Below the pieces are notes generated by a model, which ran no database searches, was not told the origin of the DNA, and was given only the letters and a program-made list of their open reading frames with translations. The translations under genes were made by a program, and so were the position numbers. A stretch of DNA of 64,000 nucleotides from contig NZ_JAQYWQ010000008.1 of NCBI RefSeq assembly GCF_029379315.1, positions 52,394 to 116,393 on the forward strand, in the 5' to 3' direction. The DNA comes from Nostoc sp. S13 (GTDB lineage: Bacteria > Cyanobacteriota > Cyanobacteriia > Cyanobacteriales > Nostocaceae). How positions within the stretch are numbered: the stretch's first letter is position 1; the number at the start of each line of letters is the position of its first letter. Below, piece after piece: positions 17,083 through 25,689 of the stretch.

Positions 17083-17322
17083 TCACTTCAGCGTAATAAT
17101 CTGACGACCGCTAGGGCTAATAACTTCAATTTCTTCGATAGGTTGAGTTTCTACCTGTACTAGACGTTCTCCTTCCCAAACGAAGTTATGCAACTCAAGA
17201 GCCATTGCAGCTTTGCCATTAAATAGACGATTTAAAACAGCACTTGGAATGCGATCGCACTTAATATAACTGTAGATGTACTCCTCAGTATTATCCCAAA
17301 CTTTTGCAAGCGATCGCTTACC
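17083..17322 (-). pseudogene. Start-less coding-like frame upstream of Imm1
   Basis: A 79-codon open frame lies 7 bp upstream of the Imm1 start on the same strand. It begins straight after an in-frame TAG at 17323-17325, with no ATG/GTG/TTG near its beginning. It reads GKRSLAKVWDNTEEYIYSYI, then contains IPSAVLNRLFNGKAA and ends IEVISPSGRQIITLK. The composition is clearly protein-like. An internal ATG would give only 40 residues. Most likely the 3' part of a truncated gene whose product belonged with Imm1. I do not recognise the family. Confidence 0.45.
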
Positions 17323-17392
17323 CTATTAGTTCTCAATCAGATTAAGCGTTCGTGATTCCACAACAAGCTGTCATTACCAAAACTTGCCTTGT

Positions 17393-17983
17393 TTATGGAA
17401 ACCAGCTTCCCCTATTGCTGTAAAACTGAAACCGTCCAAAGCCCAGAAATTGCCCGTGGGATTTCTCACCCACCGGGAACGCTGTGACACCTAATAAGTA
17501 GACACCAGAAAAGCTGGGATTATTCACAGGGCGGAGGGCGATTGTAATAATCTGTCCCGGAGTTACAGGCGGGTCAAAGTTCACAGATATTGTGCGTGTT
17601 TTGCGCTCGTTTGTGACTGGGCCTAGTTTTAGTCGCGTTTCTTTGCGATTGCTCGTTCCGACAAAGGCGCGGGTATCATTAAGATTGTAGTCGATGTCTT
17701 CTGCTCCCTCCTTTTGTGCGATCGTTACCTTCTGAAGGGATTCTCCAGCATTCTCCGGCACGTTAATAGTAAAATAATAAGTTCCGCCCAAAATATTCAC
17801 ATCATTGTAAGTAGTTGTCGCTTTAACAAGTTTCGGCGGTTCGACAAAGTAAACAGTACCATCTCTGAGCTGCACTGCTTGAGTCACCGTCACAGCAACT
17901 CCTGCAATACTTATTGCTAACGAGAGTGTTATCCCAAACAAAGTTGCAACGCGCATGATTTTAGATATAAAAAACGCACTCAT
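17393..17983 (-). CDS. DUF2808 domain-containing protein
   Basis: This 196-residue protein has an N-terminal signal peptide (hydrophobic ATLFGITLSLAISIAGVAVTVTQA) and a mature beta-rich domain starting VQLRDGTVYFVEPP. It contains YYFTINVPENAGESLQKVTI and a FDPPVTPGQIITIALRPVNNP segment, the pattern of cyanobacterial DUF2808. The function is unknown; the protein is expected in the periplasm or outer envelope. Its start overlaps the DoxX stop by four bases (17980-17983), which indicates translational coupling. An alternative start at residue 10 (MRVATLF, 17956) would give a more compact signal peptide. Confidence 0.8.
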   Translation of the reverse strand: MSAFFISKIMRVATLFGITLSLAISIAGVAVTVTQAVQLRDGTVYFVEPPKLVKATTTYNDVNILGGTYYFTINVPENAGESLQKVTIAQKEGAEDIDYNLNDTRAFVGTSNRKETRLKLGPVTNERKTRTISVNFDPPVTPGQIITIALRPVNNPSFSGVYLLGVTAFPVGEKSHGQFLGFGRFQFYSNRGSWFP

Positions 17984-18417
17984 TTCAATTTTAGTTCTTT
18001 GGGAATCAGTGACTTGGGAATGATAGAAGCTTGTTTTTCAGAATCAGAAGATTTCGTGTACCACCAAGCCCAAGCAATTAAAACTGCTTGAAAGGGAAGT
18101 CTGACTACGTGTAGCCAAGGTGAGTTTGGTATATGTTCTAGCTGAATATGATTAACCGCCATGTTGATATTGGCAGGGAAAACCGCAATAAAAAGAGCAA
18201 TAAGTCCCCAAGCAGCAGCTTGACTTACAGGCGGGACTAATAACCCAATACCACCCAAAATTTCATAAAAGCCACTGAGATAAACTAATCCTAAAGGGTA
18301 AGGTAGTTGTGGCGGCACAATTTTGACAAATGGTTCTGGAATCACAAAGTGTGTCACTCCCACCACAATAATAGATATAGCAAGGACGACACGTAATATT
18401 TCCTGATACTTCTTCAT
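17980..18417 (-). CDS. DoxX-like membrane protein
   Basis: This 145-residue integral membrane protein has four hydrophobic segments. Features of the DoxX/SURF4-like superfamily: VGVTHFVIPEPFVKIVPP after the first segment, LVYLSGFYEILGGIGLLVP, then FIAVFPANINMAVNHI. The function of this subgroup is not known. It is the first gene of a two-gene unit with the DUF2808 gene. Confidence 0.8.
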   Translation of the reverse strand: MKKYQEILRVVLAISIIVVGVTHFVIPEPFVKIVPPQLPYPLGLVYLSGFYEILGGIGLLVPPVSQAAAWGLIALFIAVFPANINMAVNHIQLEHIPNSPWLHVVRLPFQAVLIAWAWWYTKSSDSEKQASIIPKSLIPKELKLK

Positions 18418-18965
18418 GGTTTTTGCTTCATTATATACTCGCCCTTATTACTTCAGTTTGACTGACGGATGTTAATCTGCAATAAAATCCCCTCCAAAGG
18501 AAAAAATCTGAGGGGCTATACAGGACTGCATCAAGCGACTTACTAACTACATCACGGCTCGGTTGGTAAACAAAAACAACATTTTTATTAAAAATTTTCT
18601 TAACAGCCCTTGTCATTTTGACTACAATGGCATTAGTATAATGACGGCAGCCTAAAAAGCTAATATTTGCTGCTTAATAATACTTTTGCTAAGTGCTTAC
18701 TTGATTCTAAGGCAAAATGTAGAAGCTGTACTTAGACGTAACGACACTTAAAACGACTTCGACAAAACCATACAGAACAGAATATTCTTGACTGAATTTT
18801 TTGTTAGATGGCAAAAAGAAGCGTTTAAAATCTTAGGTTTTTTCTATGTCAAGCCTTGTAAGTTGGCAAAGGTATTGTTAATTAATTGTGCGTACTTTTT
18901 TCCGCAATCAAATCGGATTGCTATAGATTCACTTTGACTAAACGATCAAAACTTCGGAGAAAAAA
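18418..18965. other. Divergent intergenic region
   Basis: 548 bp between the DoxX gene (-) and the lectin gene (+). It must contain both promoters. A short inverted repeat GCAATC (18904-18909) / GATTGC (18915-18920) lies 46 bp upstream of the lectin start, and a purine-rich GGAGAA lies just before the ATG at 18966. A 61-codon frame on the - strand (18431-18616) lacks coding character and is not called. Confidence 0.5.
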
Positions 18966-19796
18966 ATGACAACTACAACAACAACCAACGCTAATAATTT
19001 ATACAATGTACAAAATCAGTGGGGTGGCGCTTCTGCTCCGTGGAATCCTGGTGGAGTATGGATAATTGGAGCTAGAGCAGATCAGCGTATTGTCCAACTC
19101 AAAGTTTCATCCAGTGACAACGGCAAGACACTTACTGGAACCACGACATATTCTGGTGAAGGCCCCATCGGTTTTAAGGCTAACTTAACTGGGAGCGACA
19201 GCTACAACGTAGAAAACCAGTGGGGAGGCTCATCTGCTGCGTGGAATCCCGGCGGGACTTGGGTACTTGGCTCTCGGGGAAATCAAAATGTTGTTGCGAT
19301 CGATGTTACATCAAGCGACAATGGTAAAACCCTGACTGGAACTATCACCTATTCTGGTGAAGGCCCCATCGGTTTTAAGAGTGCTGCTGTTGATGGCCGT
19401 GTCTACAACGTAGAAAACCAATGGGGAGGCTCATCTGCTCCGTGGAATCCTGGTGGGGCTTGGGTACTTGGCTCTCGGGCAAATCAAAATGTTGTTGCGA
19501 TCGATATTACATCCAGCGACAATGGTAAAACCCTGACTGGAACTATCACTTATGCTGGTGAAGGTCCCATCGGCTTTAAAGGTAACATTATCGGCAGCAA
19601 CAATTACACAGTAGAAAACCAGTGGGGTGGTAATACAGCGCCGTGGAATCCTGGTGGGACTTGGCTAATCGGTAGTCGTGTGGGACAGAATGTAGTGGCG
19701 CTCAACGTCACATCTAGTGATGGTGGGAAGAACCTAACTGGAACTACAACATATTCTGGTGAAGGGCCTATCGGCTTCCGATCAAGCCAAATCTAA
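18966..19796 (+). CDS. OAA-family (Oscillatoria agardhii agglutinin-like) lectin, four repeats
   Basis: This 276-residue protein is made almost entirely of four tandem repeats of about 67 residues, starting near residues 13, 80, 147 and 214. Each contains NQWGG.SAPWNPGG, a central SSDNGKTLTGT strand and YSGEGPIGFK. This is the diagnostic signature of the OAA family, whose members bind high-mannose N-glycan cores. OAA itself has two repeats. The four-repeat layout is known from myxobacterial MBHA and Burkholderia BOA, so four binding sites are expected. There is no signal peptide (the N-terminus is a Thr/Asn run), as in other OAA proteins. Repeats 2 and 3 are very similar at DNA level, showing recent internal duplication. 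The natural target is unknown. Confidence 0.93.
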   Translation: MTTTTTTNANNLYNVQNQWGGASAPWNPGGVWIIGARADQRIVQLKVSSSDNGKTLTGTTTYSGEGPIGFKANLTGSDSYNVENQWGGSSAAWNPGGTWVLGSRGNQNVVAIDVTSSDNGKTLTGTITYSGEGPIGFKSAAVDGRVYNVENQWGGSSAPWNPGGAWVLGSRANQNVVAIDITSSDNGKTLTGTITYAGEGPIGFKGNIIGSNNYTVENQWGGNTAPWNPGGTWLIGSRVGQNVVALNVTSSDGGKNLTGTTTYSGEGPIGFRSSQI

Positions 19797-19855
19797 AAAG
19801 GCGATCGCGCTATACCGATTCTCGGTTAAGTGAGGTACAAGAACCCCACCCCCAA

Positions 19856-19885
19856 CCCCCTGCCCACGAAACAGTGGGCAGGGGG
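19856..19885. terminator. Strong hairpin after the lectin gene
   Basis: CCCCCTGCCCAC (19856-19867) pairs perfectly with GTGGGCAGGGGG (19874-19885), with loop GAAACA. It lies 60 bp past the lectin stop, so it is a plausible terminator although no T-run follows. The preceding CCCCACCCCCAACCCC run also matches dispersed repeats near 31480 and 62110. Confidence 0.6.
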
Positions 19886-19950
19886 CTATTGTAACTTGTA
19901 TGATTAAGAAACGCTATAATAACGCCAAATAATATAGTTACCCCCTAGCT

Positions 19951-20340
19951 TTAACTATGGGGTAACTCAGCACTCAGCACTCCTGGAGCTAAATCTAATT
20001 TTTCTCGAACTATTCCCTTGTCTCTAAAGCCAACCAGCACAGCTGTTCCATTTTTGACCAAAAGTGGACGTTTGAGCAGCATTAGATCGTGAGTAAATGC
20101 ATCAACCCACTGTTCATCAGCCCAAGTCTTCTTTTCATCTCCTAAAGCGCGGTAAGATTGACCGGAGGTGTTTCGCATGGGAGCAAAACCCAAAGACTTT
20201 ACCCACTTTTGAATCATCTCACGGGTCGGCGGAGTATCTTTAGTGTTGATAAACTCATGGTCAATGTTGTTGTGTTGGAGCCATGTCAAAGCTTTTTTGC
20301 AAGTGCTGCAATTGGGAATTCCGTAGACTTGAATAGACAT
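19951..20340 (-). CDS. ArsC/Spx/MgsR family thioredoxin-fold protein
   Basis: A protein of about 129 residues starting MSIQVYGIPNCSTCKKAL, with the CxxC pair at residues 11 and 14, the arrangement seen in Spx/YffB/MgsR-type members of the arsenate reductase family. It then contains NTKDTPPTREMIQKW and RPLLVKNGTAVLVGF, both family-like. The frame is open six codons further upstream (20358), but ATG 20340 gives the conserved start. It may act as a glutathione/thiol-dependent reductase. The classical single-Cys ArsC arrangement is absent, so arsenate reduction is uncertain. Confidence 0.85.
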   Translation of the reverse strand: MSIQVYGIPNCSTCKKALTWLQHNNIDHEFINTKDTPPTREMIQKWVKSLGFAPMRNTSGQSYRALGDEKKTWADEQWVDAFTHDLMLLKRPLLVKNGTAVLVGFRDKGIVREKLDLAPGVLSAELPHS

Positions 20341-20529
20341 AAAATAATTAAGCAACAATCTCCATATATCACATAGCAGGTGGAACTTCTGCCACCAATG
20401 TTCTTGTCGTTGAATCTCTATGGCAGAAATTTAAGGGTAGCGATCGCTTTTAGCAATCGGTAATTCCAAGTATCGAACTCTCTGAAATACCAAGGAGTAG
20501 TTTTACTAACACTTTCATCCATAAAAAAC

Positions 20530-22737
20530 ATGAGCGATGCCTTTAGCCGACTCGCACCCTTTATCCAAGAATATATTTATCATCACCAGTGGACTGAATT
20601 GCGGCCAGTTCAAATTGCCGCTTGTCAAGTTATATTTGACACTGATGCTCACTTGCTAGTTACTGCTGCAACTGCTGCGGGTAAAACAGAAGCAGCCTTT
20701 CTGCCAGTTTTGACTCTATTACATGCTAACCCTGCTGCAACTATAGGGGCATTATATATTAGTCCCATCAAAGCTTTAATTAATGATCAATTTGAGCGCC
20801 TCAACCACTTACTCAAAGAAGCAGATATTCCAGTTTGGCACTGGCACGGTGATGTTTCTCAAAGTCGAAAAAACAAGCTTTTAAAGAATCCTCAAGGCAT
20901 TCTCCAAATTACACCAGAATCTTTAGAAAGTTTGTTAATCAACAAAAATAATGACCTACTTCGCTTATTTGGTGATTTAAGATTTGTGATCATTGATGAA
21001 ATTCATGCATTTATGGGTTCAGAACGTGGTTGTCAAATTATATGCCAATTACAACGTTTAGCAAACTTGACGCAAAAACAACCGCGCCGTATTGGTTTGT
21101 CGGCGACTATTGGTGATTACTCAATAGCTGAAGAGTGGTTGCGTTCTGGAACAGACAAGCCAGTGATTACACCGCAAATTGACGGAATAAAACGTCAAAT
21201 AAAACTAGCTGTAGAACATTTTTATATTACTGATGAAGTAGATGAATCAGAGGCGACAGCTGATGAACAATATATTTTCAACCTCAGCAAATCTCGCAAA
21301 TGCCTAATATTTGCTAATAATCGGACGCGTACCGAATCTGTAATTGCATCATTGCGACAAATTGCCACCGAACAAGGACTACCAGATATATATCATGTGC
21401 ATCATGGGAGTATATCTGCTAGCTTGCGGCAAGCAGCTGAAAATGCCATGCGTCAACCGAACAATCCAGCTGTTACCGCCGCAACTCTGACTTTAGAATT
21501 AGGCATAGATATCGGTCATTTAGAACGAGTTATTCAGTTAGAATCACCCTTGTCTGTAGCTAGCTTTTTACAGCGCTTAGGACGTAGTGGTAGAAGAGGT
21601 GAAGCTGCCGATATGCGCTTTATCTGTGCCGAAGATAAACCATTACCAGAAGCTTCTCTACCAGAACAAATACCCTGGCAACTTTTGCAGTCTATCGCGA
21701 TCATTCAACTTTATTTAGAGGAGCAATGGATTGAACCAATCAGACCGATTAAATATCCTTTGAGTTTGCTTTATCACCAAACAATGAGTATTTTAACAGC
21801 AACAGGGGAAATTTCACCTAATGCCCTAGCTAAACAAATTTTTAGTCTGCCGCCTTTTGCTGCTATTTCCAAAGAGGATTTCCAACTATTGCTCCGCTAT
21901 TTAATTGATATTGGTCATATTCAGCATACTGAGCAAGGTAAATTAATTTTGGGTTTGGCAGGAGAAAAGATTGTGAGAAAATTTCAGTTTTATGCTGTCT
22001 TTGCTGAACAACAAGAATATATTGTTAAGCAAGGTGCAACAGAAATTGGCAGTATCGTCACACCACCTGCTGTTGGCAATCAATTTGCTTTAGCTGGGAG
22101 AACTTGGGAAGTTGTAGAAGTTGACTTTAAAAAGAAAGCTATTTTTGTTAAACAAGCTGAGGGTAAAGCTAGTATTTATTGGCGTGGTAGTGGTGGTACT
22201 ATTCATACCAAAGTTTTGCAACGAATGCAGCAAATTTTATTTGAGAATATCGAGTATAGCTATTTGCAAAAAAATGCTTTGCAACGTTTACGTAAAGTTC
22301 GCCAATTAGTGCAGCAGGTTGGATTAGATAAACAAAATATCTGTCAATTGGAAAAAGGGAAATGCTGCATTTTTCCCTGGATGGGTACGGTTGCTTATCG
22401 CACCTTAGAAAGATTACTCAACTCCTACTGTCGAGAATCGCTGGAAATTACAAATATTAGCGGAGTAAATCCTTATTATTTAACAATTAAATTAGGTAAG
22501 GATAAATTTAAATATCTTTATCGTGAAATTGCTTCATTGTCTGAGCAAAGAATTAGCCTAGAAGATTTAGTCAGTACTTCAGAAGCACCGGAAATTCAAA
22601 AATATGATAAATTTATTCCTCACCAACTTTTACGAAAAGCTTTTGCTAGCGATTATTTAGATATGAGAGAACTCAAACAGCAAGTAGCACTGTGGAGAGA
22701 ATATAACGCTTCTGGGTTGAGTGAAATACAGACCTAA
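20530..22737 (+). CDS. DEAD/DEAH-box helicase, Lhr-like
   Basis: A 735-residue superfamily 2 helicase. Seen: a Q-motif-like LRPVQIAA, Walker A TAATAAGKTEAAF (about 45-57), motif Ia YISPIKALINDQF, DEAH-type motif II DEIHAF (about 157-162), motif III GLSATIG, and motif VI FLQRLGRSGRRGE. The C-terminal half has a winged-helix-like part and a beta-rich part with IGSIVTPPAVG. The organisation resembles Lhr-type helicases but is much shorter than the approximately 1500-residue Lhr. It probably unwinds DNA or RNA:DNA duplexes in repair. No nuclease or defence partner is adjacent. Confidence 0.85.
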   Translation: MSDAFSRLAPFIQEYIYHHQWTELRPVQIAACQVIFDTDAHLLVTAATAAGKTEAAFLPVLTLLHANPAATIGALYISPIKALINDQFERLNHLLKEADIPVWHWHGDVSQSRKNKLLKNPQGILQITPESLESLLINKNNDLLRLFGDLRFVIIDEIHAFMGSERGCQIICQLQRLANLTQKQPRRIGLSATIGDYSIAEEWLRSGTDKPVITPQIDGIKRQIKLAVEHFYITDEVDESEATADEQYIFNLSKSRKCLIFANNRTRTESVIASLRQIATEQGLPDIYHVHHGSISASLRQAAENAMRQPNNPAVTAATLTLELGIDIGHLERVIQLESPLSVASFLQRLGRSGRRGEAADMRFICAEDKPLPEASLPEQIPWQLLQSIAIIQLYLEEQWIEPIRPIKYPLSLLYHQTMSILTATGEISPNALAKQIFSLPPFAAISKEDFQLLLRYLIDIGHIQHTEQGKLILGLAGEKIVRKFQFYAVFAEQQEYIVKQGATEIGSIVTPPAVGNQFALAGRTWEVVEVDFKKKAIFVKQAEGKASIYWRGSGGTIHTKVLQRMQQILFENIEYSYLQKNALQRLRKVRQLVQQVGLDKQNICQLEKGKCCIFPWMGTVAYRTLERLLNSYCRESLEITNISGVNPYYLTIKLGKDKFKYLYREIASLSEQRISLEDLVSTSEAPEIQKYDKFIPHQLLRKAFASDYLDMRELKQQVALWREYNASGLSEIQT

Positions 22738-22950
22738 CAAGCTTTTTGACTATTGAAATTTGACTTCCGCCACACGGTACTAGCTTCCTTGGAAATAATG
22801 CTTCTCAAAAGTTAAAAAATAGTCTTATCTAGTAATATTACGTGATACATGGTTTAATAAAGTAGTCAAAGCTTAAGTAATTACTTTGCCGAAATTTTAC
22901 GGTGTAAAGTAATAAAGTTTGTTAAGTATCGTAACGAAGGATTTTTCACG

Positions 22951-23491
22951 ATGAAAATACAAAGTTTATTTACAAAAGTTTTCTGGTTGACATTGGTTTG
23001 TATCACTGTCATAACTGTGACTGTTTTCAGATTAAGCCCTAGTTTTGGTCGTTCCACAACGACAACAACGCTGCCAGCGCAACAATCAGCAGCAGAAGTA
23101 ACCATAGCCTATAATTCTGGAAAGTCTCTCTATACTAGGCTAGGAGGCTACAACGCAATTGCCGCAGTCATTGACACTTCCGCAGGATACATATTCAAAG
23201 ATCCACTGATTGGTAAATACTTTATTGGCTTAAGCACCAACTCAAAACAGCGCCTGCGTCAGTTGCTAGTGGAGCAATTCTGCCAAGCGACAGGTGGGGT
23301 CTTGTATTTATACTGGGCGGACTATGAAGCTTTCCCATAGTGGAATTGGTGGAGGTCTGACGAACATTGAATTTAATGCTTTTTATAATGATGTAGCCAA
23401 AGCCCTTGATGATAATGGGGTCAAATCAACAGAAAAATACCAAGTGCTAGTATTTGTCAATAGTCTCAGATCAGAGATTGTAGAAAATTGA
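22951..23491 (+). pseudogene. Group I truncated hemoglobin, frameshifted
   Basis: Two overlapping frames together give one truncated hemoglobin of about 179 residues. Part 1 (22951 onward): a hydrophobic N-terminal segment, then SLYTRLGGYNAIAAVID, KYFIGLST and RLRQLLVEQFCQATGG. Part 2 (+1 frame, to 23491): CIYTGRTMKLSHSGIGGG with the proximal heme His, then the last helices. The shift lies at a run of four G (23296-23299); removing one G restores the family sequence. As read, part 1 ends at 23340 without the proximal His and could not be a normal globin. A signal anchor is unusual for this family, as most are cytoplasmic. A sequencing error in the G-run is the main alternative. Confidence 0.75.
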
Positions 23492-23516
23492 TAAAGGGGA
23501 TATGACAAAAGATAGA

Positions 23517-23544
23517 GTCGGTGAAGTGGTACCACTCCACCGAC
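23517..23544. terminator. Hairpin after the hemoglobin gene
   Basis: GTCGGTG (23517-23523) pairs with CACCGAC (23538-23544), and the inside AGTGGTACCACT is itself a palindrome, giving a long stem 26 bp past the last stop. Plausible terminator. A short TT-containing stretch follows but no clear U-run. Confidence 0.55.
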
Positions 23545-23587
23545 CTCTTAAGAAACCTTCTTAATGAAGGCTTTGCACCCGATCACA

Positions 23588-23673
23588 ACTTACGCAAAAA
23601 GTGCTGAAAAGCTTAATTTATCGAGTTGCCAAGATGCCAAGAGTACCGAAAATTCATAAAGTGTGCGTAAGTC
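23588..23673. mobile_element. Candidate MITE, copy 2
   Basis: ACTTACGCA (23588-23596) and TGCGTAAGT (23664-23672) bound an 86-bp non-coding segment, the same termini and near-identical length as the element at 6650-6737. The interiors differ substantially. Confidence 0.5.
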
Positions 23674-23683
23674 CTTCTATAAG

Positions 23684-23702
23684 CCAATACAGTTCAGTTA
23701 AG
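23684..23702. repeat. Solo copy of the CCAATACAGTTCAGTTAAG terminus
   Basis: This 19-base word is identical to the left end of the 265-bp candidate element at 49433-49697, and is followed by a similar ATTTCTTCC stretch. No right end is seen before the SMP-30 gene, so this is an isolated end or a relic. Confidence 0.6.
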
Positions 23703-23771
23703 TATTTCTTCCTTTTCACGAAGAAACTAAAATTAAATCTGACTTTCTTAATTATGAATTACTATTAGCTC

Positions 23772-24668
23772 CTAAAAATCATAAGTAGGTAATCCAGTAA
23801 CATCAGTTTGGAGAGCAAACAAATCACCAGAGTAGAAACTTTTTTCAATCTCTGATTGGCTGAGTCCAACTGAAGCAGTGGTAATGTAAAGTGTTTGCAA
23901 ATCTTCGCCCCCAAAAGTACAGCTAGTTGGCAATTGTACAGGTAGCTTTATTCGCAGTATCTCTTCACCCTTAGCGTTGAAACGAATCACACACCATCCA
24001 TCCCACATAGCTGACCAGATATGTCCTTCACTGTCTATTGTCAACCCATCTGGGTAAAAGGATTCATTAGTTAAATCAACAAAAATACGGCGATTACTAA
24101 TGTTTCCTGTTACTGAATTAAAGTCGTAAGCGTATATTTTTTTGTGTGGGGAATCTGTCAAGTAAAACGTCTTTTCGTCAGGACTCCATCCCAAACCATT
24201 AGAAACAGTTAATCCTATTTCTATGACATGCAATGAACTGTCAGGATCATAGCGATAAAGGCTAGCCTGGGGTTTTTCCAAAGAACACATTGAGCCAAAC
24301 CAAAAGCGGCCTTGAGAGTCGCATTTGCCATCGTTAAAACGGTTATTTGACAGATTCCCTTCAATCTCCAAAATGGGGGTAACTTTACCTGTCTGGGTGT
24401 TGAGAAATGCCAGATGATGACGCAGCGCCATAATTAATCTATCTTTACCTGCTGTGGCGATCGCACCTACGACATCTCCCACATCAAAAAAGCAGTTTTT
24501 CCCCGTGGCGGGATTGAACTGATGCACCCGATGGTTATAAATATCAACCCAGTAGAGGAGGTTTTGGCTAGAGTCCCAGATGGGGCTTTCACCTAAGCGG
24601 GCACGGGCTTCTATAACATTGTGAAGTGGATATTGCAACTCGTTCATTTTATCAAACAACGACACCAT
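23772..24668 (-). CDS. SMP-30/gluconolactonase/LRE family protein
   Basis: A 298-residue six-bladed beta-propeller lactonase of the SMP-30/regucalcin family. Metal-ligand motifs are seen: LGESPIWDSSQNLLYWVDI (Glu), NRFNDGKCDSQGRFWFG (Asn), LTVSNGLGWSPDE (Asn) and FYPDGLTIDSEGHIW (Asp). These bind a divalent cation and hydrolyse sugar lactones in characterised members. An alternative start is MNELQYP (24647). There is no signal peptide, so it is cytoplasmic. The neighbours do not define the substrate. Confidence 0.88.
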   Translation of the reverse strand: MVSLFDKMNELQYPLHNVIEARARLGESPIWDSSQNLLYWVDIYNHRVHQFNPATGKNCFFDVGDVVGAIATAGKDRLIMALRHHLAFLNTQTGKVTPILEIEGNLSNNRFNDGKCDSQGRFWFGSMCSLEKPQASLYRYDPDSSLHVIEIGLTVSNGLGWSPDEKTFYLTDSPHKKIYAYDFNSVTGNISNRRIFVDLTNESFYPDGLTIDSEGHIWSAMWDGWCVIRFNAKGEEILRIKLPVQLPTSCTFGGEDLQTLYITTASVGLSQSEIEKSFYSGDLFALQTDVTGLPTYDF

Positions 24669-24902
24669 TTACAAAAAGTAATTTCAGTGTAATTGATCCA
24701 ATTTGTTAACAAAAGTTTGCCTAACTAATAGATTTATCTTGAAAATAAACAAAAAGAGAAAATATTTATTCCTGTTCAAGTAAAAACTAAAAATCAATTA
24801 ATCGCGTCTTTCCCAGGTAAAAGAAAAGATTCTTTCTTTTGACTTTCGCCAAACCTTTGCCCTGATCCGTCAACTTAAAGTTAGTCGGTCAAGATTCCCC
24901 TT

Positions 24903-25635
24903 ATGTACCAAACAGACCCGCCTCTCCCCCAAAGAAGTCCTACCTACCATGTATGATCTTCCCAGTGAATACCCGGAGGACTCTGGTTTGCCTGACGAAT
25001 TTCACCTTTTTCAACCCCAACTTCTGCGCGAAACCTTCTGTCCACCTAACTATCCGCAGAGGAGGTATTTGTTGCCACCGACTTAAACCTTCACTATGAC
25101 CTCCGGCATACACTGTGGTACAAACGCCCAGACTGGTTTACTGCTGTGGGAGTTTCGCGTCTCTACGAACAGCAAAACTTGCGTCTGAGTTATGTTATCT
25201 GGCAAGAAGGGGTTGCTCCTTTTGTAGTGGTAAAATTGCTTTCTCCTGGCAGTGAAAAAGAAGACTTAGGACAAACTTTGCGGGAGATTAGGCAACCGCC
25301 GACCAAATGGGAAGTTTATGAGCGGATTTTGCGAGTTCCTTACTACATTGTGTTTGACCGCTACACTGACAAACTCCAAGCATTCCAATTAGTTGCAGAC
25401 CGCTACAGCGAATTGGACTTAAGTATCCCACGGGTGTGGATGCCGGGTTTGGAACTAGGATTAGGACTTTGGCAAGGTTCTTACCAACAAATTGAGCGGA
25501 TTGTGGCTACGTTGGTATGATGCATCCGGGAATTGGCTTTCCACGCCGCTAGAAAAACTAGAACGAGAAAGTCAACGTGCTAACAAATTAGCAGCACAAC
25601 TGCGAGAGTTAGGCGTTAACCCTGATGAGTTATGA
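24903..25635 (+). pseudogene. Decayed Uma2 gene with three or more frameshifts
   Basis: Reading across frames gives a nearly complete Uma2 protein of the longer type. It starts ATG TAC CAA at 24903 (MYQTDPPLP), shifts frame at a run of five C near 24926-24930, then reads MYDLPSEYPEDSGLPDEFHL. It shifts again near 25060 to EEVFVATDLNLHYDLR, and runs on from 25146 to VSRLYEQQNLRLSYVIW and VVVKLLSPGSEKEDLG. It shifts again near 25510 before WYDASGNWLSTPLEKL, and ends ELGVNPDEL at 25635. A clean frame exists only for 25146-25520 (124 residues). This is a decayed gene; several independent shifts make sequencing error unlikely. Confidence 0.8.
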
Positions 25636-25689
25636 AAATGCGATCGCATCAGTAGTGGCACACAGCGATGTACCCCTAAATATCTTTAC

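Noticed and set aside
18431..18616. 61-codon frame on the - strand upstream of DoxX
   Set aside because: No family resemblance, no ribosome-binding site, and it fills a promoter region between divergent genes.
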